DNA of 64,000 nt, taken from contig JBFMHF010000001.1 of assembly GCA_040752975.1 (NCBI GenBank), positions 1 through 64,000 on the forward strand, read 5' to 3'. Below are positions 50,311 through 59,409 of this stretch, piece by piece. A program made the position numbers and the translations under genes. The number at the start of each line of letters is the position of its first letter. Position 1 is the stretch's first letter. The notes under the pieces were generated by a model. The model was not told where the DNA came from and did not search any database. It worked only from the letters and a program-made list of their open reading frames with translations. Origin of the DNA: JADLDB01 sp040752975. GTDB taxonomy: Bacteria; Myxococcota; Myxococcia; Myxococcales; Myxococcaceae.

Positions 50311-51186
50311 TCAGGGCCGCGTCTTGACGATCGCCACGTCCGCCGTGCCGGCGATGATCGCGCTGCCGGTGAAGAGGTTGGACGACTTGGGCCCGCCCAG
50401 CTTCGCCGACTGGAGGATGATCACGTAGTTGCGGTCGGGATCCGGGAAGGCCGTGCCGGGGATCTCCAGCTGCTGCTTCTTCCAGTCGCTCGGCGCCACC
50501 ACCAGCTTGAGGAACTGCAGCGGCGTCGCAGGCACCGTGGTGTACGTCGGATCCTGGCTCGCGCCCTGCGGCGACACCGCGAAGACGTTGATGAAAGCCA
50601 GCGGCGGCTCCTGGCCGGACGGGGGCTCGGGGCGGGTGAAGGCGAAGGGCTGCCCGGCGGTCAGCTCGACGTAGCCGGCCGCGGGGTGGAAGGCGGGCAC
50701 GCGCTCCTGCACGGGGACGTTGGCCACCTCGGCGATGAAGGTGCTGTTGTTGTGCACGATGTTGAAGTCGTAGGTGGCCCCGCTCGTGTAGGTGAAGCCG
50801 CCGTCGACCAGCACGTAGTTGCCCGCCCCCACGTCGTTGAGCGTGAAGCTGCCGCCGCCCACCTGTTGCAGGGTGACGGTGGCGCCGGCGATGCCGGTGG
50901 GCGCCGTCTCCAGGCCCGCGCCCTTGTCGCCGAAGAAGACCGTCACGAGGTTCTGCGGGGGGATGGTGACGCCGGCGTCGATGGGGAGGCCGCCATCGAA
51001 GGGCACGCTGGCGTCGAGGCCCGTGCCGGCCACCGCGGCGCCACGCACGTCGATCGCCGGCGACGAGAGGATCGTCGCCACCACCACGTTGCTGGCCGTC
51101 AGTTGGTTGAGATCGCAGGCCACCGCCAGGACGGTGAGCGCGAAGAGGAAAGACGCGAGGCGGACGAACTTGAAAGGGGTCTTCAT
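50311..51186 (-). CDS. Lipoprotein, no recognised family
   Basis: This encodes 291 residues with lipobox LAVAC (Cys24). The mature protein is all beta (GATVTLQQVGGGSFTLNDVGAG), with a carboxypeptidase-regulatory-like or Ig-like pattern. The ATG at 51186 lies 9 nt after a TATGCT box on the minus strand (51196-51201) with no Shine-Dalgarno. It is divergent from the cyclase, with 28 bp between, so regulation is probably shared. Confidence 0.7.
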   Translation of the reverse strand: MKTPFKFVRLASFLFALTVLAVACDLNQLTASNVVVATILSSPAIDVRGAAVAGTGLDASVPFDGGLPIDAGVTIPPQNLVTVFFGDKGAGLETAPTGIAGATVTLQQVGGGSFTLNDVGAGNYVLVDGGFTYTSGATYDFNIVHNNSTFIAEVANVPVQERVPAFHPAAGYVELTAGQPFAFTRPEPPSGQEPPLAFINVFAVSPQGASQDPTYTTVPATPLQFLKLVVAPSDWKKQQLEIPGTAFPDPDRNYVIILQSAKLGGPKSSNLFTGSAIIAGTADVAIVKTRP

Positions 51187-51214
51187 GTCCGGCGCAGCAT
51201 AGTCTTGGGGCCCC

Positions 51215-53767
51215 TTGGCGACGAACCCCCTTCCTTCGGCCACGCTCCACCTGGTCCGCAAGTTCGGTGTGGCCTTCTTCTGGGCCTTCGTCTTCGGGGG
51301 CTTGCTGGCGCCGATCGCCTGGTTCCGGCTGCAGCGCACCGAGCTGGGCGACGATCCCCGCTGGCACGCCGTGCTGCGCCTCTGGGTCGAGAAGCTGGAA
51401 TGGGCCACCTACGACTGGCGCACGCGCGAGCTGGGCGCCGCGTCGGAGCGGGTGGACGACGTGGTGCTGATCACCGTCGACGAAGAGACGATGGTGAACG
51501 CCCGCGAGTCCGAGCGGCCGGAGTGGGCCATGCGGCCATGGCCCCGCGAGCTGATGGGGCAGCTCATCGATCAGGCGCTCAAGGAGGGCGCCGCGCTGGT
51601 GGTGGTGGACGAGCCGTTCGCCGACGTGTCCCCGCACCGCTACACGCAGGGCCGTGGAGAGAACCGCCGGGGTGACGACGAGCTCTTCGCGGAGCACCTC
51701 GAGCGGAACGCCGGCAAGGTGATCCTCGGCTTCGAGTGGTCCAGCCGATCACGCCGGCTGCCGGAGCGCCCCCTGGTGCCCTTCCTGTTGAAGGTGGCCG
51801 AGGTGGACTCGACGGGGGCCGCGCTGCCCTTCGTCCAGAAGGTGCTGGCGCGGCAGCTGCCGGCGTGGGTCGAGCACGTGGCCGGGAAGCAGGTCGTCTG
51901 GGCGGGCGCCGCGAGCGAGGCGAAGGCCCGCGAGCTGGCGGCGCAGCTCGACGTGAGCGGCGCTCCGGTGACGCGCTCGCTGACGCCGGGAGATGACGCC
52001 TGGGCCGTCAGCCGCGAGTGGTTGGCGCGGCGACTGGCGGAGGTGTCGGTCCCCGGGCTCGATCTCGACCTGCTGCCCCGCGCCACCTCGCTCGACGTGC
52101 CAGTGCCGCCGCTCCTCTCGGCGAAGGTGGGGCTGGGGGCGAACTCGGAGATGACGGACGCGGATCGGGTGGTGCGGGCCACGCCGCTCTTCGTGGCGGG
52201 CACGGAGCACGACGGGCGGAAGGTGGCGCTGGCGTCGACAGCACTCCAGGCGGCGATGCGGCTGGCGGGGACGACCGAGCTCAAGGTGTCCGAGGGGCGG
52301 CTGGAGATCGGCAAGTTCTCGGTGCCCGTCGACGCGCAGGGCTTCCTGTCGTTGCGCTTCTCGGACGACGAGGCGAGCGCGGGCGGCCGGGGGCCGATGA
52401 AGCGCGCGATCCCCGCGTGGCGGCTCCTGGTGAATCGGCGCGACGACGAGGCCAACCGCGGCGTGCGGCACCACGACAACGAGCTGGCCGGGCGCGTGGT
52501 GGTGTTCGCCGACGAGCGGGCCGACGAGGGGAGGCGCTGGCAGACGCCGGTGGGCGCGATCTCCCGAGCGGCGATCACCGCGCAGACGATCGTCGATCTG
52601 CTGAGGAGCCAGGGGATTCAGCGGGTCCCTCCGGAGATCGATCTCTGGCTCACGTTGATCTTCTCCTTCGTGGGCGCGGTGCTGGCGCTGGCATGGTCCA
52701 GCCTGGTGCGGCGGCCCGGGTGGCTGGCCTGGGTGGTGACGATCGCGGTGGTGGCGGGGCTGTACGCGCTGGTGGCGCGGCAGATGTTCGTCTCCCAGCA
52801 GCGGTGGGTGGCGATGGCGACGCCGCTGCTCGGTTGCGCGCTGACCTTCCTGGCCTCGCTGGGCTACGCGCGCACGCTGGAGCAGGGCCTGCGGGAATTC
52901 GTCCTGAGGGCCCTGGGCGGCGCGGTGCGGGCCGACGTCTTCCGCAAGGTGGAGCGCGATCTCGCCCGGCTCCACCCCGAGCGCCGCGAGCTGACGGTGT
53001 ACTTCAGCGACATCGAAGGCTTCACCGCGGTGGCCCAGGAGAAGGACCCGGCAGAGGTGGTGAAGGTCCTGCGGGAGTACCTCACCGAGATGACGCCGGT
53101 GATCCTCGACAGCGCCGGCCACGTGGACAAGTACCTGGGCGACGGGCTGATGGCCTTCTGGGGCGCGCCGGTGGAGCTGCCGACGCAGGCGTCGGTGGCG
53201 TGCGAGGCCGCGTTGGCGATCCAGGAGAAGTTCGAAGCAAGGCGCGCGGGCTGGGAGAAAGTGTGCGGCCGGAAGTTGACCTTGCGCGCCGGCATCGAGA
53301 CGGGCCCGACGGTGGTGGGGGAGATGGGCACCATTCACCGCATCAACTACACGGTGATGGGCGAGCCCGTGGCGACGGCCTTCCGCCTCGAAGCGCTGGC
53401 CAAGCGCTACGGCGCGGCGATCCTGGTGGGAGAGCCGGTGGTGGTCGAAGCAGGCGAGGGCTTCCTGTTCCGGCAGGTCGATCTCCTCCGCCTGGGCCGA
53501 TCCGAGGCGCCGGTGAAGATCTTCGAGCTGATCGGCCGCGCCGCCGACTCGAAGACGCACGCGCCCTGGCTGATGGACTACGAGAAGGCACTCACGGCGT
53601 GGCGCGAGAAGCGCTTCACCGACGCGCTCACGGGCTTCAAGGCGCTCGCCGAGACGAGGCCCGAGGACATGGTGGTGGCCCGGTACGTGCGGCGGTGCCA
53701 GCAGTACGCGGTGCGTCCGCCCGCGGACACGTGGGACGGCGTGTACGACGGCCCCTCCGACGAGTAG
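51215..53767 (+). CDS. CHASE2-domain class III adenylate/guanylate cyclase, atypical active site
   Basis: This encodes 850 residues starting at TTG. An N-terminal membrane anchor, a periplasmic CHASE2 sensor (about 50-450), three membrane helices (around 472-555), and a C-terminal cyclase domain (about 590-780). Metal Asp599 (FSDIEGFT) and Asp643 (KYLGDG), and Lys639, are intact, and so is Arg724. However the position for the adenine-contacting Asp is Glu717 and that of the transition-state Asn is Ala720 (GEPVATAFRLE in place of GDxVNxAxRLE). Activity may be reduced or altered; alternatively it is a receptor. Confidence 0.85.
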   Translation: MATNPLPSATLHLVRKFGVAFFWAFVFGGLLAPIAWFRLQRTELGDDPRWHAVLRLWVEKLEWATYDWRTRELGAASERVDDVVLITVDEETMVNARESERPEWAMRPWPRELMGQLIDQALKEGAALVVVDEPFADVSPHRYTQGRGENRRGDDELFAEHLERNAGKVILGFEWSSRSRRLPERPLVPFLLKVAEVDSTGAALPFVQKVLARQLPAWVEHVAGKQVVWAGAASEAKARELAAQLDVSGAPVTRSLTPGDDAWAVSREWLARRLAEVSVPGLDLDLLPRATSLDVPVPPLLSAKVGLGANSEMTDADRVVRATPLFVAGTEHDGRKVALASTALQAAMRLAGTTELKVSEGRLEIGKFSVPVDAQGFLSLRFSDDEASAGGRGPMKRAIPAWRLLVNRRDDEANRGVRHHDNELAGRVVVFADERADEGRRWQTPVGAISRAAITAQTIVDLLRSQGIQRVPPEIDLWLTLIFSFVGAVLALAWSSLVRRPGWLAWVVTIAVVAGLYALVARQMFVSQQRWVAMATPLLGCALTFLASLGYARTLEQGLREFVLRALGGAVRADVFRKVERDLARLHPERRELTVYFSDIEGFTAVAQEKDPAEVVKVLREYLTEMTPVILDSAGHVDKYLGDGLMAFWGAPVELPTQASVACEAALAIQEKFEARRAGWEKVCGRKLTLRAGIETGPTVVGEMGTIHRINYTVMGEPVATAFRLEALAKRYGAAILVGEPVVVEAGEGFLFRQVDLLRLGRSEAPVKIFELIGRAADSKTHAPWLMDYEKALTAWREKRFTDALTGFKALAETRPEDMVVARYVRRCQQYAVRPPADTWDGVYDGPSDE

Positions 53768-53791
53768 CGCCTGGCGCAGGCCGGCCGGCCG

Positions 53792-54904
53792 CTAATCCCG
53801 TGCGCGCGTCTCTCGCACGGCGGGCGGCTTCACCTTCTTCGTCGCGGACCTCTCCGTCTCCTTCACCGGCGCAGGCGCAGGCGCCTTCACCTTCACCTCG
53901 TGCTGCTCGAAGAAGGCCTTGAGCTGCGGCCACAGCGTCTTCGCCGCGTGCTTCGACACCACCGCGCCGACGTGCCCGCCGGGCAGATGTACGTGCTGCT
54001 TCACCTTCGCGCCGCAGGCCTCGAGCAGCACCGACGCGCTGGCGGCGGGGACGATCGAGTCGTGCTCGAACGTCACGGCCAGCGTGGGGCAGGTGAGGTT
54101 CTTCAGGTCCACGCGGCGCCCCTTGAGGTGGAACCGCCCGCTCACCAACCCGTCGTCCTGGTACAGCGCGTGGATGTACGTCCGGTAGAACTCTCCGGGC
54201 AGCGACACGTTGTCGTTGCCCCAGGTCTCCAACGCCAGGAAGCCGTCGAGGAACTCGTCATTCCACGCGCGATCGATCAGCGTCACGGCCTTGGACAGGT
54301 TGAGCGTGGGCCGCAGGAGGTGAAACGCGGACTGCATCAACTGCCACGGCACGTTGCCGGCGGCGTCGACCAGCACGTCGACGTCGAAGCCCTTCGTGTT
54401 GGTCCAGCGGGACAACAGCCCGTCGTCCCTGAAGCGGATGGGGGCGGCGAGGGCGACGAAGCTGGCGATGCGCTCGGGATGGACCGCGGCGTGGATGGCG
54501 GCCAGCGAGCCTCCCATGCAGTACCCCAGCACGTGCACCTTTTCGCCGGGCGCGTGTGCGGCCACCTGACGGATGGCTCGACCCAGGTACGAGTCCACCA
54601 CCTCGTCGAAGGTGAGGAAGCGATCCTCGTCGCCGGGTGTGCCCCAGTCGATGCAGAAGACGTCGAAGCCCTGCGCCACCAGGTACTCGGCGAAGGACTT
54701 CCCGGGCATCAGATCCAGCACGTAGTGCCGGTTGATCAGCGAGGGCACGAGGAGGATCGGCGTGCGGAACATCAGCCCCTCGGGGCGCGCGCGGTAGCGC
54801 AACAGCCGCCACTTGTTCTCCGCGAAGACCTCGTCGGCGGGCGTCTGGCCCACCTTAGGCTTCGGCCGGGTGAACAGGCCGAGGAGGTTGGTGAGCCGCT
54901 TCAT
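53792..54904 (-). CDS. phaC: Class III-like polyhydroxyalkanoate synthase subunit PhaC
   Basis: It polymerises (R)-3-hydroxyacyl-CoA into polyhydroxyalkanoate on granules. The 370 residues fit class III PhaC, with the lipase-like box GYCMGG (Cys129), Asp in FEHDSIVP and His in LPGGHVGAV. Segment LLVPSLINRHYVLDLMPGKS is typical. A Lys/Pro-rich C-terminal tail is additional. The ATG follows GAGGAGC and overlaps the ligase stop by 4 nt. It is the last gene of a long minus-strand operon. Confidence 0.9.
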   Translation of the reverse strand: MKRLTNLLGLFTRPKPKVGQTPADEVFAENKWRLLRYRARPEGLMFRTPILLVPSLINRHYVLDLMPGKSFAEYLVAQGFDVFCIDWGTPGDEDRFLTFDEVVDSYLGRAIRQVAAHAPGEKVHVLGYCMGGSLAAIHAAVHPERIASFVALAAPIRFRDDGLLSRWTNTKGFDVDVLVDAAGNVPWQLMQSAFHLLRPTLNLSKAVTLIDRAWNDEFLDGFLALETWGNDNVSLPGEFYRTYIHALYQDDGLVSGRFHLKGRRVDLKNLTCPTLAVTFEHDSIVPAASASVLLEACGAKVKQHVHLPGGHVGAVVSKHAAKTLWPQLKAFFEQHEVKVKAPAPAPVKETERSATKKVKPPAVRETRARD

Positions 54905-56631
54905 TCGTAGAGCTCCTCGAACTGCTTGCCGAACGCCTGGTACACCTGCTTGCGCCGCACCTTGAGGGTCGACGTGAGCAGCCCGCCTTCGACGGTCAGC
55001 GGCGTGTCGATGATCACGAACTTCTTGATCGACTCGAAGCTGGCCAGCTGCGTGTTGACCTCGTCGATCCGCTTCTGCACCAGGGCCCTCGTCGCCTCGG
55101 CCTTCGCCGCCTCGTTCACGCCGTGCTGCTTCAGGTGCGCCGCCACCGCCGCCTCGTGGAGCCACACCCCGGCGACCAGGTAGCGCTTCGCGTCGCCGTA
55201 CACCACGACGTGGGCGATGAAGGGATCATCGCGGAAGCGGATCTCGATGTTCGCCGGCGGCACGTTCTTCCCACCCGCGGTGACGAGGATGTCCTTCTTG
55301 CGATCGATGATCTGCAGGAAGCCGTCGTCGGTGAAGCGGCCCACGTCGCCGGTCTTGAACCAGCCGTCGTCCGTGAAGGCCTCCTTCGTGGCGGCGGGAT
55401 CCTTGTGGTAGCCGGAGAAGACGTTGGGACCCTTCGCGAGGATCTCTCCGTCCTCGGCCAGCTTCACCTGCACCGAAGGGAGCACCTTGCCCACCGAGTC
55501 GAAGCGGAAGGCGTCGGGGCGGTTGAGCGTGAGGGTCGGCGAGCACTCGGTGAGGCCGTAGCCCTCGACGATCAACTGGCCGTTCTGGTGGAAGAGCTCC
55601 TTCACCTCGCGCTTGAGGCCCGCGCCGCCGGAGAGGCAGAAGCGCAGCTTCCCGCCGGACACCTCCGCCAGCTTCGCGCGCCGCTTCGCCGGATCGCTCT
55701 CGGTCGCGGCCGCCATCGCCAGCTTCTCCCACAGCGCGGGCACGCTCATGAAGACGGTGGGCTTCACCACCGGGAGCAGCTTCATCACGTTGGCCGGGTC
55801 GGTCATGTACGTGATCCACCCGAAGGTGTTGCCCAGGCACGCCTCGCCGAAGCCGAAGATGTGGCTCATCGGCAGCCACATCAGATCGACGTCATTCTCC
55901 TCGAGCAGCGGCGCGTTGCACCTGAGCCAGTCCTGCCCGTTGATGCCCACGTTGCGGTGGGTGAGGGGGACACCCTTCGGGTTGCCGGAGGTGCCGCTCG
56001 TGTAGAGCATCTGCGCGACCTGATCGAGCGACACCGAGTCGAGCAGCCGCTGGAACTCCTGCGGGGCCTCCTGATCGCGCGCCGCGCCGATCGACTGGAC
56101 GCGGCTCCACGCCACCAGCTTGCGCTCCACCTCGGCCACCGGCGGCACCGCTACGCCCTTCGCGCGCAAGGCCTCGATGATCGGGCCCGGCTCCATCTGC
56201 GACAGCGCCACGATGGTGGTGACATTCGCGTACTCGGCCCACGCCTCGAAGACTCGCGAGAGGAGCGCCGGCGTGTCGACGAAGAGGATCTTCGTGTCCG
56301 AGTGGGACACGACGTACGCGGCCTGAGGCGCGGTGTTGGCCGGGTAGATCGGCACCATCACCCCCCCGGCCGCCTCGATGGCCATCGCCGCGCTGATCCA
56401 CTCCACGGAGTTGGGCGCGAAGATGGCCGCGCGATCGCCGGACTTGAGCCCCGCGGACGAGAGGAAGAGCGCCGCGTGCTTGATCAGCTTCGCGTAGGCC
56501 CCCCAGGTGACGGCCTTCCAGTCTCCGTCGGGCGTGGGGAGCATGAAGCGCGCGCGGGTGGAGCGCTCGGCCAGCGAGTCGAACACGGCGCGCGGCGCGG
56601 GCTTGAGCTCGAGGTAGGGGGTGATGTCCAT
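54901..56631 (-). CDS. AMP-dependent acyl-CoA synthetase
   Basis: It activates a fatty acid to acyl-CoA via acyl-AMP. The 576-residue protein has the P-loop LYTSGTSGNPKGVPLTHRN and the A8 region TGDVGRFTDDGFLQIIDRKKD with KNVPPANIE. It resembles long-chain ligases of the FadD/FAA type. Located between mini-PhaE and PhaC, so it probably supplies acyl-CoA for polymer precursors or degradation. AGAGAGG precedes the ATG. Confidence 0.92.
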   Translation of the reverse strand: MDITPYLELKPAPRAVFDSLAERSTRARFMLPTPDGDWKAVTWGAYAKLIKHAALFLSSAGLKSGDRAAIFAPNSVEWISAAMAIEAAGGVMVPIYPANTAPQAAYVVSHSDTKILFVDTPALLSRVFEAWAEYANVTTIVALSQMEPGPIIEALRAKGVAVPPVAEVERKLVAWSRVQSIGAARDQEAPQEFQRLLDSVSLDQVAQMLYTSGTSGNPKGVPLTHRNVGINGQDWLRCNAPLLEENDVDLMWLPMSHIFGFGEACLGNTFGWITYMTDPANVMKLLPVVKPTVFMSVPALWEKLAMAAATESDPAKRRAKLAEVSGGKLRFCLSGGAGLKREVKELFHQNGQLIVEGYGLTECSPTLTLNRPDAFRFDSVGKVLPSVQVKLAEDGEILAKGPNVFSGYHKDPAATKEAFTDDGWFKTGDVGRFTDDGFLQIIDRKKDILVTAGGKNVPPANIEIRFRDDPFIAHVVVYGDAKRYLVAGVWLHEAAVAAHLKQHGVNEAAKAEATRALVQKRIDEVNTQLASFESIKKFVIIDTPLTVEGGLLTSTLKVRRKQVYQAFGKQFEELYE

Positions 56632-56668
56632 CGAACACCTCTCTTGTCGCGGTGAGGGCGCGCCCTCG

Positions 56669-56962
56669 TCAGTTCTTCGCCTTCTCCAGCGCGTCCAGCT
56701 TCTCTTCGAGATCGATGAGGCGGCTCTGGATCTGGTTGAGCGCGTGCAGCGTGCGCTCCTGATCGCGGCGGGTGGGCAGGCCCACGCGCTCCCACGCCTC
56801 GGCGATCGCCTTGTCGGACGCAGCCTTCGCCTTCATCGTCGCGGTCAACAGCGCCCCCATCGGCATCAACACCGACTCGCTCTTGAGCACCTGCTCCATC
56901 AGCGCGGCGGTGCGGTTCTCCCAGGCGTCGAAGCCCTTCTTCCACGAATCCCACAAGTCCAT
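56669..56962 (-). CDS. Short PhaE-like helical subunit
   Basis: This encodes 97 residues. WDSWKKGFDAWENRTAAL and the C-terminal VGLPTRRDQERTLHALNQIQ then LIDLEEKLDALEKAKN match the N- and C-terminal parts of class III PhaE, including the GLPTR turn before a coiled coil. Ordinary PhaE proteins are 300-400 residues, so this is a reduced form. It lies 37 bp before the ligase and upstream of phaC, which supports a role as PhaC partner. AAGGAG precedes the ATG. Confidence 0.7.
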   Translation of the reverse strand: MDLWDSWKKGFDAWENRTAALMEQVLKSESVLMPMGALLTATMKAKAASDKAIAEAWERVGLPTRRDQERTLHALNQIQSRLIDLEEKLDALEKAKN

Positions 56963-56993
56963 GTGCGTGCTCCTTCTTGTCGTCGTCGGGTGA

Positions 56994-57824
56994 TCAGAGG
57001 CCGAGCCGACGAAGCTCGGCGGCGGTGGTGAAGTCGTCGTTGGTCTCGTTGTCGGGGGCCGTGGCGCGCGCCACTTCGCCGAAGCACTCGAACACCCAGC
57101 CCACCTGGCGGCGGACGATCGACGCGCCCACCGAAGGCTCGATGAGCGCGGTGGTGCGTACCCGCAGCGCCTGGGTGAAGGCCACGTCGGGCAGCTCGAG
57201 GATCCCCGTGGCGTCCACCTTCACGGTGTACGTGTCACGCCCGGCGAAGGGCAGGCCCCGAACGGTGGCGTTGCGGACCTCGCCCACGCTGACCCACTCC
57301 TTCGGCGCCTGGAGCGGGAAGCGGAAGATCGCCACCGGCTGCGTGTAGACGACGAGCGTCTTGCCTTCGGGCGGGCTCTCCAGGCTGGACGCGTAGCCCA
57401 ACAGCAGCAGGTTGGAGCCGTCGTTCGCATAGACGCCGTCGATGCGGCCGGCGAGATCGAGCGGCGTGGTGAACTGAGCCGCAGGGAAGGACGACGCCCA
57501 CCACTTTCCGGTCGGCGCGGTGGCCACCAGCTTCGCCACCTGATCGTCGGCGTAATCCACCCCGAGGTCCCACACGAGCTGGCCCTGCGCATTCACTTCG
57601 CCCACGACGTTCACCGGGCGCGTGCTGCCCGCCGGGTTGACCAGGTACGAGACCGGCACGCCGAACGCGGTCTCGAGCTCGGTGGCCTCAATCACGCCGT
57701 CGAGGTTGGGCACGCACTCCAGCGGCTGCACGGCGGCCGGCGCGTACGCGTCGCGATCCGGGTACGTGCGGTTGGGGCCGCAGGCGGCGAGGAATGCCAG
57801 GGCAGTGAGCGCGAACGTCCTCAC
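56994..57824 (-). CDS. Lipoprotein A, paralogue of the 60296 lipoprotein
   Basis: This encodes 276 residues with lipobox LAAC (Cys15). It shares with lipoprotein B (60296-61294) a N-terminal CxPNxDGVxxxxE, which resembles a calcium-loop, an internal WDLG/WDFS strand, FRFPL/LQFPL, and a C-terminal block LRVRT then ECFGxVA and DNET followed by RRL. The start is GTG 57824; its GGAGGT ribosome site lies in the last codons of the barrel gene. Function unknown, probably outer-membrane leaflet. Confidence 0.78.
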   Translation of the reverse strand: MRTFALTALAFLAACGPNRTYPDRDAYAPAAVQPLECVPNLDGVIEATELETAFGVPVSYLVNPAGSTRPVNVVGEVNAQGQLVWDLGVDYADDQVAKLVATAPTGKWWASSFPAAQFTTPLDLAGRIDGVYANDGSNLLLLGYASSLESPPEGKTLVVYTQPVAIFRFPLQAPKEWVSVGEVRNATVRGLPFAGRDTYTVKVDATGILELPDVAFTQALRVRTTALIEPSVGASIVRRQVGWVFECFGEVARATAPDNETNDDFTTAAELRRLGL

Positions 57825-57828
57825 GGTG

Positions 57829-59409
57829 TCAGAACCTCCAGGCCAGGCGAACGCGGCCCAGCTGCGCCGGCTGCGCGGAAAGGCCCTGCGCAGGGTTGTC
57901 GAACCCGGCGAAGGGGAAGAGCACGGCGTACTCGGCCAGCACGTCGAAGCCGTCCTTGCTGTCCCACGAGAGCGCCGCGTGCAGCTCGAGGCCGAGGTTG
58001 GGATCGCCCCCCGGCGTCGACGAGGCGAACAGCGCGCGCGAGAAGGTGCCCGCCAGCTTGAGGCCGAGCTGCGAGCTGGTGAACTGGAGCAGCCGAGCGC
58101 GCGCCCAGGGCCGCAGGTAGAAGGCGTCGGTGACGGTGCCGACGATCTCCGCGAAGAGGATGCGATCGATGCGGTAGTCCGGGTGGAAGCGGAAGTTGTC
58201 GACGCGGGTGTCGCGCGGCACGTCCGCCTGCGGCGCGTCGAGCTCTCCGGCCGTCGGTGTCGAGCCAGCGGGAGGGAAGGCGCCGAAGCCGGGCGCGGGA
58301 TCTCCGCTCGCGAAGCCGGCGTTGAGGCCGCCGGTGAAGGTGTCCTCCTCCGTGCCGATCTGCGTCTCGATCGCGGCGCCCGCCTGGAAGGCCTGCACGG
58401 GATCGCGCAAGAGCGCGCCGGGGATCAGCGACGCCTGCGCGGACTCGGCCAGCACCACCGCGGCCTCGGCCTCGACGCGGAAGCGCGGCGTCTGGAGGCG
58501 CACCCAGCCGTCCACCACGCCCGCCCGGAAGCCGCGCTCCATCACCGACGACGGCGTCAACGCCCTCGGCTCGGCCACCACCAGGTACGCCTCGGGGACG
58601 TCGTTCTTCTGCCAGCGGTAGGAGAGGTACGCGCCGTACTCGATGGTCCAGCGCCCCGCCTTGCGCCGGCGCTCGCGGGAAAGTGGATCCCTGATGTTCA
58701 TCAACGCGAAGGTGAAGGACGAGACGTTGGTGGAGGGATCGAAGACGAGGGATCGCTGCGAGTCCTTGCGCAACTGCGTGGGCGAGACTGCGCTGAAGTC
58801 GTAGGCGAGCGCCCAGAGGTGCCCGGCGATGGGCGTGACGAAGGCGAGGCGATCGGCCTGGTCTCCCAGGTTGCAGTCGAGGCAGTCGCCACCGTTGGCG
58901 TACATGCCCAGGCCCCACAGGTTCCCCATGCGGCCAGCCGCGAAGTAGCCGATCGGCGTGAGGACCTCTCCGTAGGCGCGCTTCACCCGCAGGAGCGTGT
59001 TGGGAAGCTGCCCGGGCGATGCCGCCGGCGTGGGCGCGGTGCCCGTTCCGGGGGAGAGCGCGGGGGTCGAGCCGAGCACCAGGTCGTCCAGCACGTCCAC
59101 GCGTACCTTCACTGCCGCGGCCGCGAAGGGGGCGTAGATCGCGACGTCGGTGCGCAGCCGCATGTCGGCGACGAAGAGATCCTGCGCGGTCGGGTCGCCC
59201 AGCGGGACGGCGAAGAGCGGACGGCCCGAGGGCGTGGTGCCGCGATCCAGATCCAGGTTGTGCAGCCAGTCCCCGCGCACGCGGAAGAAGCCCGTCAGCT
59301 TCACCGTCGTCTCTTCGCGCTTGAAGAGGTCCTCGCCGTGATCAGCCAGGCCGCTGGCGAGGGCCTGTGCCGCCAGCGCGAAGACGAGGACGGGGAGGAG
59401 GCGGCTCAC
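57829..59409 (-). CDS. Outer-membrane beta-barrel protein (paralogue of the 25621 gene)
   Basis: These 526 residues begin with a signal peptide (LLPVLVFALAAQALAS) and end in strand RLAWRF, with the terminal Phe typical of barrel insertion. Shared with the 25621 protein: NLWGLGMYANGG, AGFASGDPAP and VDNFRFHPDYRIDRILF. Probable TIGR04551-type family member (family name from memory). The start GTG overlaps the hydrolase stop (GTGA) and 4 bp separate it from lipoprotein A, so all are one operon. Confidence 0.8.
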   Translation of the reverse strand: MSRLLPVLVFALAAQALASGLADHGEDLFKREETTVKLTGFFRVRGDWLHNLDLDRGTTPSGRPLFAVPLGDPTAQDLFVADMRLRTDVAIYAPFAAAAVKVRVDVLDDLVLGSTPALSPGTGTAPTPAASPGQLPNTLLRVKRAYGEVLTPIGYFAAGRMGNLWGLGMYANGGDCLDCNLGDQADRLAFVTPIAGHLWALAYDFSAVSPTQLRKDSQRSLVFDPSTNVSSFTFALMNIRDPLSRERRRKAGRWTIEYGAYLSYRWQKNDVPEAYLVVAEPRALTPSSVMERGFRAGVVDGWVRLQTPRFRVEAEAAVVLAESAQASLIPGALLRDPVQAFQAGAAIETQIGTEEDTFTGGLNAGFASGDPAPGFGAFPPAGSTPTAGELDAPQADVPRDTRVDNFRFHPDYRIDRILFAEIVGTVTDAFYLRPWARARLLQFTSSQLGLKLAGTFSRALFASSTPGGDPNLGLELHAALSWDSKDGFDVLAEYAVLFPFAGFDNPAQGLSAQPAQLGRVRLAWRF

